A stretch of 64,000 nt of DNA from JANQPD01 sp963715655 (GTDB taxonomy: Bacteria > Bacteroidota > Bacteroidia > Flavobacteriales > Schleiferiaceae), in contig OY970262.1 in assembly GCA_963715655.1 (NCBI GenBank), positions 62,001 through 126,000 of the forward strand. Reading direction: 5' to 3'. The first letter of the stretch is position 1, and each line of letters starts with the position of its first letter. The position numbers were made by a program, and so were the translations under genes. The notes below the pieces were generated by a model. It did not search any database. It was not told where the DNA came from and was given only the letters and a program-made list of their open reading frames with translations. Positions 51,788 to 61,524 of the stretch are shown piece after piece.

Positions 51788-52734
51788 GCCGCGTTGCTCT
51801 TTTTCCTTGCCGCTTGTTTATTGGCATACGCATTGGCAGCTTCGCGCACCCAAGCTCCTTCATCATGTGCTTTATTACGTGCATCAAGGCGTTGCTTATT
51901 ACAAGGGCCGTTACCTTTTATTACGTTGTAAAACTCTTCCCAATCAATTGGGCCATGGTCGTAATGTCCTTTTTCTTCATTCCATTTTAAGTCTTTATCA
52001 GGAATAGTAAGCCCTAAAAACTCCGCCTGGGGAACCGTTTTATCGATAAACTCTTGGCGCAGCTCGTCATTAGATTTACGTTTTATTTTCCATTTCATGC
52101 TTTGTGCAGAGTTGGGCGATAAATCATCTGTTGGGCCAAACATCATAAGTGCCGGCCACCACCAACGGTTAAGCGCATCTTGCGCCATTTTCTTTTGTAC
52201 CGCAGTTCCTCGCGCCAGCGTCATGGTAATTTCGTAGCCTTGGCGTTGGTGAAAACTTTCTTCTTTGCAAATACGCACCATTGCTCTAGCATAAGGGCCA
52301 TAGCTTGTTCTGCACAACATTACTTGGTTTGCAATGGCAGCGCCATCTACCAACCAGCCAATGGCGCCCATATCTGCCCACGTGGGGGTTGGGTAATTAA
52401 AAATACTAGAATATTTTGCTTTCCCGCTTAGTAAATCTTCTACTAAATCTTGTCGGTCCGCACCTAGTGTTTCTGCCGCAGAATATAAATACAAACCATG
52501 GCCTGCTTCATCTTGCACCTTAGCTAAAAGCGCGGTTTTTCTGCGTAAAGATGGTGCTCTTGTAATCCAATTGGCCTCTGGCAACATACCCACAACTTCG
52601 CTGTGACCGTGTTGGCTAATTTGCCTAATCAGCGTTTTTCTGTACGCATCGGGCATCCAATCTTTCGGTTCTACTTTATTTTCTCCATCTACATAGTGTT
52701 GAAAACGATCTTCCAAACTCATTTCTTTAGTCAT
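51784..52734 (-). CDS. paaA: PaaA: phenylacetyl-CoA epoxidase catalytic subunit
   Basis: 316-residue ferritin-like di-iron oxygenase subunit that epoxidises the ring of phenylacetyl-CoA. Iron ligands are visible as DEAGHGLYL (Glu, His) and EESFHQRQGYE (Glu, His), with PTWADMGAIGWLVDGAAIA between. The N-terminal FQHYVDGENKVEPKDWMPDA is typical. It is the first gene of the minus-strand cluster and is transcribed away from paaE. A -7 box is at 52757-52764. Confidence 0.97.
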   Translation of the reverse strand: MTKEMSLEDRFQHYVDGENKVEPKDWMPDAYRKTLIRQISQHGHSEVVGMLPEANWITRAPSLRRKTALLAKVQDEAGHGLYLYSAAETLGADRQDLVEDLLSGKAKYSSIFNYPTPTWADMGAIGWLVDGAAIANQVMLCRTSYGPYARAMVRICKEESFHQRQGYEITMTLARGTAVQKKMAQDALNRWWWPALMMFGPTDDLSPNSAQSMKWKIKRKSNDELRQEFIDKTVPQAEFLGLTIPDKDLKWNEEKGHYDHGPIDWEEFYNVIKGNGPCNKQRLDARNKAHDEGAWVREAANAYANKQAARKKSNAA

Positions 52735-52756
52735 AACATTGGGTTTTAAAGTGTAA

Positions 52757-52764
52757 CAAATATA
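52757..52764 (-). promoter_or_regulatory. Candidate -7 box for paaA
   Basis: TATATTTG on the minus strand (TAnnTTTG class), 23 bases before the paaA start codon. No TTG at the matching -33 position is obvious. An identical octamer serves paaE on the other strand. Confidence 0.45.
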
Positions 52765-52879
52765 CGGGTAAAGGGTTTTATATAAAATTTTTAACCGTGT
52801 GCTTTACGCAGATGAGCTTTCCAGTTGCTTATAGCAGCAGCGTGTTAATCAAGTAAAACAAACAAACGGTAAAGGCTCT

Positions 52880-52887
52880 TATATTTG
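52880..52887 (+). promoter_or_regulatory. Candidate -7 box for paaE
   Basis: TATATTTG, 26 bases upstream of the paaE ATG. It mirrors the paaA box ~120 bp away across the 178-bp divergent region, where a shared regulator could act. Confidence 0.45.
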
Positions 52888-52912
52888 CCTAAATCAAAAG
52901 AAGAAGATTGTA

Positions 52913-54061
52913 ATGCTGAATTTTTTTAAAAAAGCAACCAAGCAAAAAGATACGCTAATTGCGGAAGAGAAAAGTAAAGGTCGCGCTAAATTTCATACCC
53001 TTAGGGTACAAGATATTACGCATGAAACACCTGATTGTGTTTCTGTAGCTTTTGAAATACCGGAAGATTTACAGCAGGATTATAAATTTTTACCAGGGCA
53101 ATATCTTACACTTGAAGCGGATATTGACGGTGAAAAAGTGCGTAGAAGCTATTCTTTATGCAGCAGCCCCGTAGATGGTGAATTGCGCGTAGCCATAAAA
53201 ACGGTGGAGTTAGGAAAGTTTTCTACTTGGGCCAATGAAAAACTAACGGTTGGCGCTGAAATGCGTGTAATGACACCCGATGGCAACTTTTTTGTGAAAA
53301 CTCAAAACACCTCCAAAAAACGTTACGTTGGCTTTGCAGCGGGCAGTGGTATTACACCCATTTATTCCATTTTAAAATCAGTTTTAGAGCTAGAGCCAGC
53401 CAGTACCTTTAAATTGTTTTACGGTAATCAAACCAGTAAAACGGTAATTTTTAGAGATAAAATAGACGCATTAAAAAATAAATACATGAATCGCCTAGAG
53501 GTGCACCATGTGTTGAGTAGAGAAGATCAAGGTTCTGACTATTTAAAAGGCCGGATAGATGCTGCAAAATGTAACTCATTTGCTGAGCGCTTTTTTGAAC
53601 CAGATGAAATTGACGCGTACTTTTTATGCGGCCCGGAGGGAATGATAAATGATGTGAGTGAAACGCTTCAAAAGTTAGGCGCCAAAAAAGAAAATATTCA
53701 TTTTGAGTTATTTACATCACCCGCGCAAAGCCTTGCCGGCAAAACAAAAGTAACCGCCAAAGCGGATAATACTAAGGGTGTAGAGAGTGACATTACCGTG
53801 ATTTTAGATGGTGATGAAACGCACTTCGGCTTAAAAAAGGCTGGCTTTTCTATTTTAGATGCTGCTTTAGATGCCGGTGCTGATGTGCCTTACGCTTGTA
53901 AAGGAGCCGTATGCTGCACATGCCGTGCAAAAGTGCTGGAAGGTTCGGTAGAAATGGATATGAACTATGCCTTAGAAGATGATGAAGTAGAAGATGGTTA
54001 CGTACTTACCTGCCAAAGCCATCCAACAAGTGAAAAAGTGGTAATTAGTTTTGATGAGTAA
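52913..54061 (+). CDS. paaE: PaaE: phenylacetyl-CoA epoxidase reductase
   Basis: 382 residues. The FAD domain (RRSYSLCSSPVDGELRVAIK) and NAD domain (GFAAGSGITPIYSILKSVLE; CGPEGMIND) pass electrons to a C-terminal plant-type [2Fe-2S] ferredoxin with Cys 329, 334, 337 and 367 (CKGAVCCTCR and LTCQSHP). It supplies PaaA. Encoded divergently from paaA, an unusual arrangement because paaA-E are often in one operon. The last codons are echoed at 54822. Confidence 0.95.
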   Translation: MLNFFKKATKQKDTLIAEEKSKGRAKFHTLRVQDITHETPDCVSVAFEIPEDLQQDYKFLPGQYLTLEADIDGEKVRRSYSLCSSPVDGELRVAIKTVELGKFSTWANEKLTVGAEMRVMTPDGNFFVKTQNTSKKRYVGFAAGSGITPIYSILKSVLELEPASTFKLFYGNQTSKTVIFRDKIDALKNKYMNRLEVHHVLSREDQGSDYLKGRIDAAKCNSFAERFFEPDEIDAYFLCGPEGMINDVSETLQKLGAKKENIHFELFTSPAQSLAGKTKVTAKADNTKGVESDITVILDGDETHFGLKKAGFSILDAALDAGADVPYACKGAVCCTCRAKVLEGSVEMDMNYALEDDEVEDGYVLTCQSHPTSEKVVISFDE

Positions 54062-54109
54062 AGAGTAGTAACAGGTTATACTTGTATCGAACTTTACGCT
54101 TAAACTTAA

Positions 54110-54748
54110 ATGAACTTAAAACAGACACGATATGAACTCCAAAATCTCATTTCGGGAAAGAGTGCTTCGGGCTACGATTCTCTTATCCAAGCAGCCGCCC
54201 GTTACCTTAGAGGAAGCGAGGGCACAAGCACAGTGGCTGAGCGAAAACAGCATGATAAAGGAAAAGAAGCAGAGAGGTTAATTTCCTTTGCGAATGCGCA
54301 TAATATTCTTATCGAAAGAATTGACGAAAGCAAATTCGTTTCTAGTGGAGCAGAACAAAAAGTTTTTATACAAGAAAATCAATGTGTATTAAAGTTAAAT
54401 GATGCTATTTATTATGAAGCTTGGCAAGACTATTTGAGCAACCTCCTGTTGCACAATTATTTTTTTTCAGATACTGCATACGAACTTATTGGTTTCTATT
54501 TAGAAAATAACAATTTATTTTCTGTTGTTTCTCAACTTTTTGTAAAATCGGATAAGCAAACCCACTTGCCAGATGTAAGTGCATTTCTCTTAAATAATGG
54601 GTTTAAAAATACGCGTAGAAATGACTACCACCACCCCGAATTAGGCATTATTTTAGAGGACTTGCATGATGAAAATGTACTTACCCAACAAGGTGTGCTT
54701 TATTTTATTGATACCGTTTTTTATATAAATCCTGAGGTGTTTTGGTGA
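54110..54748 (+). CDS. Putative polyvalent protein kinase-like protein
   Basis: 212 residues. The latter part matches the polyvalent-protein kinase domain: SSGAEQKVFIQENQCVLKLN (nucleotide loop and Lys), LLLHNYFFSDTAYELIGFYL, and LEDLHDENVLTQQGVLYFID (catalytic DLHxEN and metal Asp). The N-terminal ~60 residues hold a charged helix. This domain is best known inside large phage or plasmid polyvalent proteins; a free-standing chromosomal copy beside metabolic genes suggests transfer. Activity is predicted, not shown. Confidence 0.7.
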   Translation: MNLKQTRYELQNLISGKSASGYDSLIQAAARYLRGSEGTSTVAERKQHDKGKEAERLISFANAHNILIERIDESKFVSSGAEQKVFIQENQCVLKLNDAIYYEAWQDYLSNLLLHNYFFSDTAYELIGFYLENNNLFSVVSQLFVKSDKQTHLPDVSAFLLNNGFKNTRRNDYHHPELGIILEDLHDENVLTQQGVLYFIDTVFYINPEVFW

Positions 54749-54900
54749 AATTGACCTAGCGCAGAGTTTGTTTCTAAAAATTGCCTATTATAAAACATAA
54801 GCTACAATAAATGATAACTAATTTTGATGAGTAAAGGAACTTAATACAGTAGGCATAATGTATAGTCTATACGGAAGCGTGCTTTACGTTTTTGATAGTT

Positions 54901-56397
54901 TTAATACTCCACTACCAACTTTAAGCTATCGCTTTGGGTGCGCGCTTTAAACCATTTTTCTAGCTTTTTAGTCTCACTTCTTTGCGGGCGTTTTTTAAAG
55001 CGTACGTAAGCAAAAGTGAGTGTGTCTATTTGGTTGTTTTTAATATTCACAAATGGATTTCGCATTAAGGTATATTCCTGTACATTTTCATTAATAGCCA
55101 TTATTTCCTGTTTTATGGAGGCAACTTCTACTTGTCCTTTTTTAAGTTTAAATAGTTCGTTTTCCAATGCCCGGATTTGCTGCTCCTTAGATAGTAAAGC
55201 TTCATCATTTTTACGGTATAAATCTTCAATTATACCAGCTTTCATTTCTTGATTTAAGCGTTGTACCTCGGACACATTTAGGCCTTGTTCAATAATTCCA
55301 CCTTGGCGCACAATTAATTCAGCATCTTTTAGCAAGTCATTAGACTTCAATTTATTTTTTAAATCATTTACGCGCTCATCTGCAATGTGTTCTCCAATTA
55401 AGGCTATTTCAATTTGTGGAAATTCACCATCTAAATTTATGTTTTTTGAAATAACTTGGCAGTTATCAAACACAAAATTTTCGGTAATAAAAATACCTGC
55501 TTCTCGTTCAAAAACGGTGTTTTTAACCAGCTTAAATGCTATATAAGTGCTAGGGAGGGTAATTACTAAAACAATAATACCAATCCATCGCTTCACTACC
55601 TTTTCACGTTCGGGGTTTATAAACGTTTTTTTCGGATACTTTAAATAGCGAACAATTAAAAAAGTACTTACACTAATAAACACAGAGTTGATAGTAAAAA
55701 GGTAAAAGGCACCAGCAAAATACGCCATATTACCAGTTGCTATTCCATACCCAGCGGTACATAAGGGAGGCATTAATGCAGTAGCAATGGCCACCCCAGG
55801 TATTGCATTACTTTTCTCTCTCCTAGAACCCGCTACAATTCCTGCTAACCCGCCAAAAAGCGCTATTAATACGTCCCACAGCGTTGGTTGGGTTCGCGCT
55901 AAAAGCTCGCTCTGTGCGTTTCCAATAGGACTTATAAAAAAATATAGTGTGGAGGTTACCACCGATACAGCAACCATTAGGCTTAAGTTTTTTGCCGCCT
56001 TTTTTATTAAGTCAAAATCATTAATACCTACGCCCATACCGATGCCCATAATAGGGCCCATAAGCGGAGAAATAAGCATGGCACCAATAATTACCGCTGC
56101 CGAATTAACGCTAAGCCCAATGGAGGCAACCATAATGGCAAAAACTAGAATCCAAATATTGGTTCCTTCAAATTCAACGCCTTTTTTAATATAGGCAATC
56201 GTTTCTTCGGGGTCAGCTTTATCATTTTCTAAACTTAACCGATCGCGTAAAAAAACGAGCAATTCTTTTATCGCCCTTTTGGGGCCGCGTTTGGGTGTGC
56301 CAAATTTATCTGAGCCCTTATTTGTATCATGCTCTTGCGAAACCTGTTCCGATTCCTCTTGAGGATTATTCAAGTTCTGACTTTCCTTATCCGCCAT
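54901..56397 (-). CDS. DUF389 family membrane protein
   Basis: 498 residues of the DUF389/TIGR00341 family. A charged N-terminal tail precedes a hydrophobic core (NIWILVFAIMVASIGLSVNS, AAVIIGAMLISPLMGPIMGI, GIVAGSRREKSNAIPGVAIA, TALMPPLCTAGYGIATGN) with about six helices, then a long periplasmic or cytoplasmic C-terminal domain with a coiled coil (~375-420). Function unknown. Stand-alone gene. Confidence 0.9.
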   Translation of the reverse strand: MADKESQNLNNPQEESEQVSQEHDTNKGSDKFGTPKRGPKRAIKELLVFLRDRLSLENDKADPEETIAYIKKGVEFEGTNIWILVFAIMVASIGLSVNSAAVIIGAMLISPLMGPIMGIGMGVGINDFDLIKKAAKNLSLMVAVSVVTSTLYFFISPIGNAQSELLARTQPTLWDVLIALFGGLAGIVAGSRREKSNAIPGVAIATALMPPLCTAGYGIATGNMAYFAGAFYLFTINSVFISVSTFLIVRYLKYPKKTFINPEREKVVKRWIGIIVLVITLPSTYIAFKLVKNTVFEREAGIFITENFVFDNCQVISKNINLDGEFPQIEIALIGEHIADERVNDLKNKLKSNDLLKDAELIVRQGGIIEQGLNVSEVQRLNQEMKAGIIEDLYRKNDEALLSKEQQIRALENELFKLKKGQVEVASIKQEIMAINENVQEYTLMRNPFVNIKNNQIDTLTFAYVRFKKRPQRSETKKLEKWFKARTQSDSLKLVVEY

Positions 56398-56576
56398 TTT
56401 AAATTGAGGATTTAAGCTTTCATTATACTTGCAATGTCAACAGTTTTAAAACTATTACAGCAAAAATCAAATCTAAGGTAATTAATGGGTTAGTTTTTTA
56501 TTTTAATGAGGACAAGAGAAGCTGTTTAACGAGAATTACAATAAACGGAAAAACCTATGGCTTTACAAATTGGAGA

Positions 56577-57302
56577 ATGGTAGTGTACTTAGCCGAATAC
56601 CTTTCCTATTTTAGCCTCATTCAATTTTTGCAACTTATGCGTATGTGGCCAGTTTTACTTATAATTTTAGGAGCAGCATTTATTTCCTTTGGTGTGTATA
56701 ACTTAATGCCGCCTAAAAGCAATAATCAGGAAAGTAGCGAACCTATAAAAGCCGACACCAATAATATAGATGCGCTGGTAAATATGGCTGTGGCCGATGG
56801 CGTGCTTACCGAAAAAGAAAAAGCGCAGATTAGAGCGGTGGCGGGTACTCAGGCTGATAGCGCTATTGACTTGGCACAAGCTAAAATAAAAGAGGGCACT
56901 ATTGAACCAGAAACAGCGCTAAGAAATACACTTAAAGAAAAAGGCGACAATTTTGAGGCTTACGTACTTGGCCGGTTTAGTGCTAAATTTTTTACGCTTA
57001 ACAGCTGGGCAGGAGATAAATACGCACAAGGTAGGTTTGATGAAAAAACCCAACAACCAGATTTACAATTTACCCTAAACCTGCAAGATACTGCCGTGCC
57101 ACTGGCGGTAGAATGTAAATATAGAAGCAGCTTTAATAATGGCTGGGTGCAAGTGGCCAAGCAAGAGCAACTTGAACGTTACAAAGCTTTTTCTAAAAAG
57201 GATAATATCCCTACTTACATGGCCTTAGGCGTGGGTGGAACCGCTGGTGCTCCCTGCCAAATTTTACATTATCCCTATGTACAGATTAGGCTCGGCAAGT
57301 AG
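56577..57302 (+). CDS. Membrane-anchored PD-(D/E)XK-like nuclease candidate
   Basis: 241 residues. One membrane helix (WPVLLIILGAAFISFGVYNL) leads to a TerB-like helical segment (NMAVADGVLTEKEKAQIRAV) and a C-terminal nuclease-like domain: FEAYVLGRFSAKFF, QQPDLQFTLNLQD, then VECKYRSSFNNGW. The D...ECK pattern fits PD-(D/E)XK enzymes. The start may instead be ATG 56637. It is encoded ~100 bases before the type IIG gene in the same direction, so a shared role is plausible but not proved. Confidence 0.6.
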   Translation: MVVYLAEYLSYFSLIQFLQLMRMWPVLLIILGAAFISFGVYNLMPPKSNNQESSEPIKADTNNIDALVNMAVADGVLTEKEKAQIRAVAGTQADSAIDLAQAKIKEGTIEPETALRNTLKEKGDNFEAYVLGRFSAKFFTLNSWAGDKYAQGRFDEKTQQPDLQFTLNLQDTAVPLAVECKYRSSFNNGWVQVAKQEQLERYKAFSKKDNIPTYMALGVGGTAGAPCQILHYPYVQIRLGK

Positions 57303-57398
57303 TAATGAAAGTTTTCTTGCGGAATTTGAAATAATGCACACCAACAATTTGTTTTTTGATTGGAAACTAGGCATCCTTAAATAACCGAAAACTGCTGT

Positions 57399-60300
57399 AT
57401 GAAAACCAAACAAACGCCTAGAGAAGCTTTAAACAAAGCCTTTTTAAAAATAAAGCCAACCCGCCAAGCTATTGAGCTTTTTAAAACCAATTTAAAACAG
57501 TTGCTTGCTACCGCCAACGCTGATGAGTCGGAAGAGTTTCATAAAAATTTGGTGAGTGATTTTTTTAAAAACACCTATTATAAAGACAAGCATTTTATAA
57601 ATACCAAAGGGCGTAATGATTTGGTAATTCACAACTTAGATAAGCCAACCTCTACCGTAGGCGTAATTATTGAAGCTAAAAAACCAACCAACAAGGCAGA
57701 AATGCCCACGACCCAAAACCTAAACAGCAAAGCTTTACAAGAACTGGTTTTGTATTACTTGCGTGAGCGCATTACCGAAAAAAACCTAGAGTTAAAGCAA
57801 TTGGTAATTACCAATACCTTAGAGTGGTTTGTTTTTGACGCGCAGCTTTTTGAAAAACACTTTGCGCAAAACAAAGCTTTGGTAAGGCAATTTCAAGATT
57901 TTGAACAAGGGCGCTCTTCAGGAAAAACCACTGATTTTTTTTACAAAGAAATTGCCGCGCCCTGCATAGATACTATAAAAGCACAACTGCCTTTTACCTA
58001 CTTTGATATTGCTGGCTATCAAAAACCTTTGTATAACCAAAATCCTAAGGATGATGTAAAACTCATTACGCTGTACAAAGTGCTATCGCCTGAGCATTTG
58101 TTAAAACTACCTTTTGCTAATGATAGCAATAGCCTGGACCGAAATTTTTATGATGAACTGTTGCACATTATTGGGCTTAGCGAAACCAAAGAAGGCGGCA
58201 AAAAAGTAATTGGCCGAACTACAACAACCAATAGAAATAATGGTGCTTTACTAGAAAATGCCGTGGTGCAGCTTGATAGTTTAGACAAAATTTCGCGCTT
58301 AGCAAAGCCTTCTGAGTTTGGCGCAACGTATCACGAAAGGCTTTTCAACGTAAGTTTAGAGCTTACCATTACTTGGGTAAACCGTATTTTATTTTTAAAA
58401 TTGCTTGAAGCCCAGCTCATTACTTACCATAAAGGTGATGCCTCTTTTGCTTTTTTAAATGCTGCCAAAATGGGTAATTACGATGCCCTAAACAAACTGT
58501 TTTTTCAGGTATTGGCCAAAGAAGTGGAAGAAAGGCAAGAGGCAGTAAGCAACGCGTTTGGAAAAGTTCCGTATTTAAACAGCTCCCTTTTTGAACCTAC
58601 CGAACTAGAGCATAACACTCTTTTTATTAGCGGGCTAGAAGATGATTATACCCTACCCGTGTATACCCAAACGGTGCTAAAAGATAAAAAGGGTAAAAGA
58701 CTAAAAGGAGCGTTAAACCCGCTGGCTTACTTTTTTGAGTTTTTAGATGCCTATGATTTTAGCGGAGAAGGAGGCGAAAACATTCAAGAAGAAAATAAAA
58801 CGCTAATAAATGCCTCAGTTCTAGGCCTTATTTTCGAGAAAATAAATGGCTACCGCGATGGCTCTTTTTTTACCCCGGGCTTTATTACCATGTATATGTG
58901 CCGCCAAACCATACGGCAGGCCGTGCTGCAAAAATTTAATGAAACCAAGGGCTGGGCTTGCGCCAATTTTGATGCCCTTTACGAAAACATTGATAATCGC
59001 CAAGAGGCAAACGAGCTAATAAATAGCCTTAAAATTTGCGACCCTGCGGTGGGTTCTGGTCACTTTTTGGTTTCGGCACTTAACGAGCTTATTGCCGTAA
59101 AGCATGATTTAAAAATACTGCAAGATAGAAGCGGCAAGCGCTTAAAGGAATACGTGTTTGAGGTGGTAAACGATGAGCTTATTGTTACCGATGATGATGG
59201 TGAGTTTTTTGAATACCATCCGGATAACGTGGAAAGCCAAAGGGTGCAAGAAACTTTGTTTCACGAAAAGCAAACGCTTATTGAAAACTGCCTTTTTGGG
59301 GTAGATATTAACCCAAACTCAGTAAAAATTTGCCGCCTACGCTTATGGATAGAACTTTTAAAAAACGCCTACTACCGCACCAATAATAGTAATGAAAACA
59401 GGCAATTAGAAACGCTGCCTAATATTGACATTAATATAAAATGTGGAAACTCGCTTATAAGCCGCTTTGCCTTAAATGCTGATATTAAAAAAGCACTACG
59501 CAAAAGCAAATGGGGCATACAGAGCTATCAAATGGCTGTAAATACATATCGCCACGCTAAAAATAAAGCGCAAAAGCATAGCATGGAGCAGCTTATTGCT
59601 GACATTAAAGGTGATTTTAGAAGCGAAATAAACTCCAACGACCCTAAGTTAAAACGCCTACAAAAGGTGGAAGGCGAATACACAAAAATGCTTACCCAAC
59701 AACAAATGTTTGAGCTAAGCAAAAAAGAAAAAACCGCCTTTAATAAAAAGGTAAAAAACCTGTATGCCGAAACCACCAAACTACGCTCGCAAATAGAAGA
59801 AATAAAGAGCAACCGCATTTATGAAAATGCCTTTGAGTGGCGCTTTGAGTTTCCTGAAGTGCTAAATGAGCAAGGTGCTTTTGAAGGCTTTGATGTGGTA
59901 ATTGGCAACCCGCCCTACATACGCCACGAGGCACTAAAAGAATTTAAGCCATACTTGGCCGAACGCTATACCGAAACGGCTGCCGGCACCGCGGACCTGT
60001 ATGTTTATTTTGTAGAGCTAGGCTTGGCCTTAACTAAACCACAAGCACAATTTGTGTATATACTGCCCAATAAATGGATGCGTGCCGGCTATGGTGCCAA
60101 CCTGCGCAGCTATTTGCAACAGCAGCAAATTGTAAACATTGTAGATTTTGGCGACTTACCCGTGTTTGAAGAAGCTACCACTTACCCCTGCATTTTGCAC
60201 TTAAAAAAAGCGGAAGCCACCACTTTTTTTAACACCACTGCGGTAAACACTTTACAATTTGCTACTGGCTTGGCAAACTACATACAACAGCATACTTTTG

Positions 60301-61175
60301 AAGTAGATAGCACCCTGCTGCCTAACCAAGGCTGGACACTTACCGATGCTAAAACCCAACGCCTGTTGCAAAAAATAAAAACAGCAGGTGTGCCTTTGGG
60401 CGAATATGTAAATGGTAAAATTTATTACGGCATTAAAACCGGGCTAAACGAAGCTTTTGTAATAGACCATGCTACCAAAGAGCAGCTAATACAGGCTGAC
60501 CCTGCTGCTGCAGAAATTATAAAACCCTTTTTGGCTGGCAGAGATATAAAAAGGTATAAACAGCCAGAGAGTGATAATTACCTAATTTTATTCCCGAGTG
60601 GATTTACCAAAACCTTAGTAGGAAAAAAGTTGGAAGAAAAAGCTGCTTTTAAACACATGAAAGCGGCTTATCCATCAATAATGCAGCACTTGGCCGCACA
60701 CGAAGAAAAAGCGCGTAAGCGATACGATCAAGGTCAATATTGGTGGGAGTTACGCGCCTGTGATTATTACGAAGAATTTGAAAAGGAGAAGATTGTGTGG
60801 CCGGAAACATCTTTAGACAACCAATTTTGTTTTGTTCCAGAAAACATTCATTTGAATAAAACCACTTTCTTCATACCTCTATCAGATTATTACTTACTTG
60901 CATTACTAAACTCAAAGTTAGCACGATTTTATTTTAGTTCGATTGTTTCTAAAATGCGCGGGGGTTATTTTTCAATGTCAAAAGCTTATGCAGAAACCAT
61001 TGGAATTGCAGATGGATTAAGCCTATTTGAGCGAATAAGCAGTTTAGCAAAACTTGTAATCAAAATGAAAGCTAAAGAAATTGAATCCTTTGAAATTGAA
61101 AGTCAAATTGACAATTTAGTTTATTCCGTTTACAACCTAAGCGAAGAAGAAATTGGAATTATAGAGCATAGTTGA
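57399..61175 (+). CDS. Type IIG restriction-modification protein (Eco57I-like)
   Basis: 1258-residue single-chain enzyme that both methylates and cuts DNA. The N-terminal nuclease has Asp 74 and E92-x-K94 (RNDLVIHNL and GVIIEAKK). The central N6-adenine methyltransferase has motif I CDPAVGSGHFLV (~547) and motif IV GNPPYIRHEAL (~837). A TaqI-like target-recognition region follows (VNGKIYYGIKTGLNEAFVID, FLAGRDIKRYK). All key motifs are present, so it is probably active; specificity is unknown. Confidence 0.9.
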   Translation: MKTKQTPREALNKAFLKIKPTRQAIELFKTNLKQLLATANADESEEFHKNLVSDFFKNTYYKDKHFINTKGRNDLVIHNLDKPTSTVGVIIEAKKPTNKAEMPTTQNLNSKALQELVLYYLRERITEKNLELKQLVITNTLEWFVFDAQLFEKHFAQNKALVRQFQDFEQGRSSGKTTDFFYKEIAAPCIDTIKAQLPFTYFDIAGYQKPLYNQNPKDDVKLITLYKVLSPEHLLKLPFANDSNSLDRNFYDELLHIIGLSETKEGGKKVIGRTTTTNRNNGALLENAVVQLDSLDKISRLAKPSEFGATYHERLFNVSLELTITWVNRILFLKLLEAQLITYHKGDASFAFLNAAKMGNYDALNKLFFQVLAKEVEERQEAVSNAFGKVPYLNSSLFEPTELEHNTLFISGLEDDYTLPVYTQTVLKDKKGKRLKGALNPLAYFFEFLDAYDFSGEGGENIQEENKTLINASVLGLIFEKINGYRDGSFFTPGFITMYMCRQTIRQAVLQKFNETKGWACANFDALYENIDNRQEANELINSLKICDPAVGSGHFLVSALNELIAVKHDLKILQDRSGKRLKEYVFEVVNDELIVTDDDGEFFEYHPDNVESQRVQETLFHEKQTLIENCLFGVDINPNSVKICRLRLWIELLKNAYYRTNNSNENRQLETLPNIDINIKCGNSLISRFALNADIKKALRKSKWGIQSYQMAVNTYRHAKNKAQKHSMEQLIADIKGDFRSEINSNDPKLKRLQKVEGEYTKMLTQQQMFELSKKEKTAFNKKVKNLYAETTKLRSQIEEIKSNRIYENAFEWRFEFPEVLNEQGAFEGFDVVIGNPPYIRHEALKEFKPYLAERYTETAAGTADLYVYFVELGLALTKPQAQFVYILPNKWMRAGYGANLRSYLQQQQIVNIVDFGDLPVFEEATTYPCILHLKKAEATTFFNTTAVNTLQFATGLANYIQQHTFEVDSTLLPNQGWTLTDAKTQRLLQKIKTAGVPLGEYVNGKIYYGIKTGLNEAFVIDHATKEQLIQADPAAAEIIKPFLAGRDIKRYKQPESDNYLILFPSGFTKTLVGKKLEEKAAFKHMKAAYPSIMQHLAAHEEKARKRYDQGQYWWELRACDYYEEFEKEKIVWPETSLDNQFCFVPENIHLNKTTFFIPLSDYYLLALLNSKLARFYFSSIVSKMRGGYFSMSKAYAETIGIADGLSLFERISSLAKLVIKMKAKEIESFEIESQIDNLVYSVYNLSEEEIGIIEHS

Positions 61176-61218
61176 AAAGTGGTAGAGTGGTTTTGTGAAA
61201 ACAGGCACACCATGATTT

Positions 61219-61368
61219 TTATTCTACTGCTCTACTTTTTGCCTTTTCTACCATCTCGTCCACCTTCTTTTTATACTCTGGGTTAACCTTCATTTCCCTC
61301 GCTATTTCTAGCTGTAAAAATAATCTTTGCGAGGGAGTGAGTCTCTTTTTTGGTTTTCTATCATCCAT
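61219..61368 (-). CDS. Small highly charged protein, 49 residues
   Basis: ATG 61368 to TAA 61219 encodes MDDRKPKKRLTPSQRLFLQL, then EIAREMKVNPEYKKKVDEMV and EKAKSRAVE. It is strongly Lys/Arg/Glu-rich and predicted helical, with clear coding bias. It lies antisense, directly downstream of the type IIG gene. No family is recognised; it could be a DNA-binding or regulatory peptide. Confidence 0.5.
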   Translation of the reverse strand: MDDRKPKKRLTPSQRLFLQLEIAREMKVNPEYKKKVDEMVEKAKSRAVE

Positions 61369-61524
61369 TGGCTAAATATAAATGAAAATTCGGTACGCTA
61401 AGCCTTCAATACTCTTATAACGATAAATTTTGATACCACATAAATCAACAAAATAAAGTATAATTCAACTCGGCTAAATTTTAATTTGCATTTTTACAAG
61501 CAATAAATTAAATCTCTACGAAAA

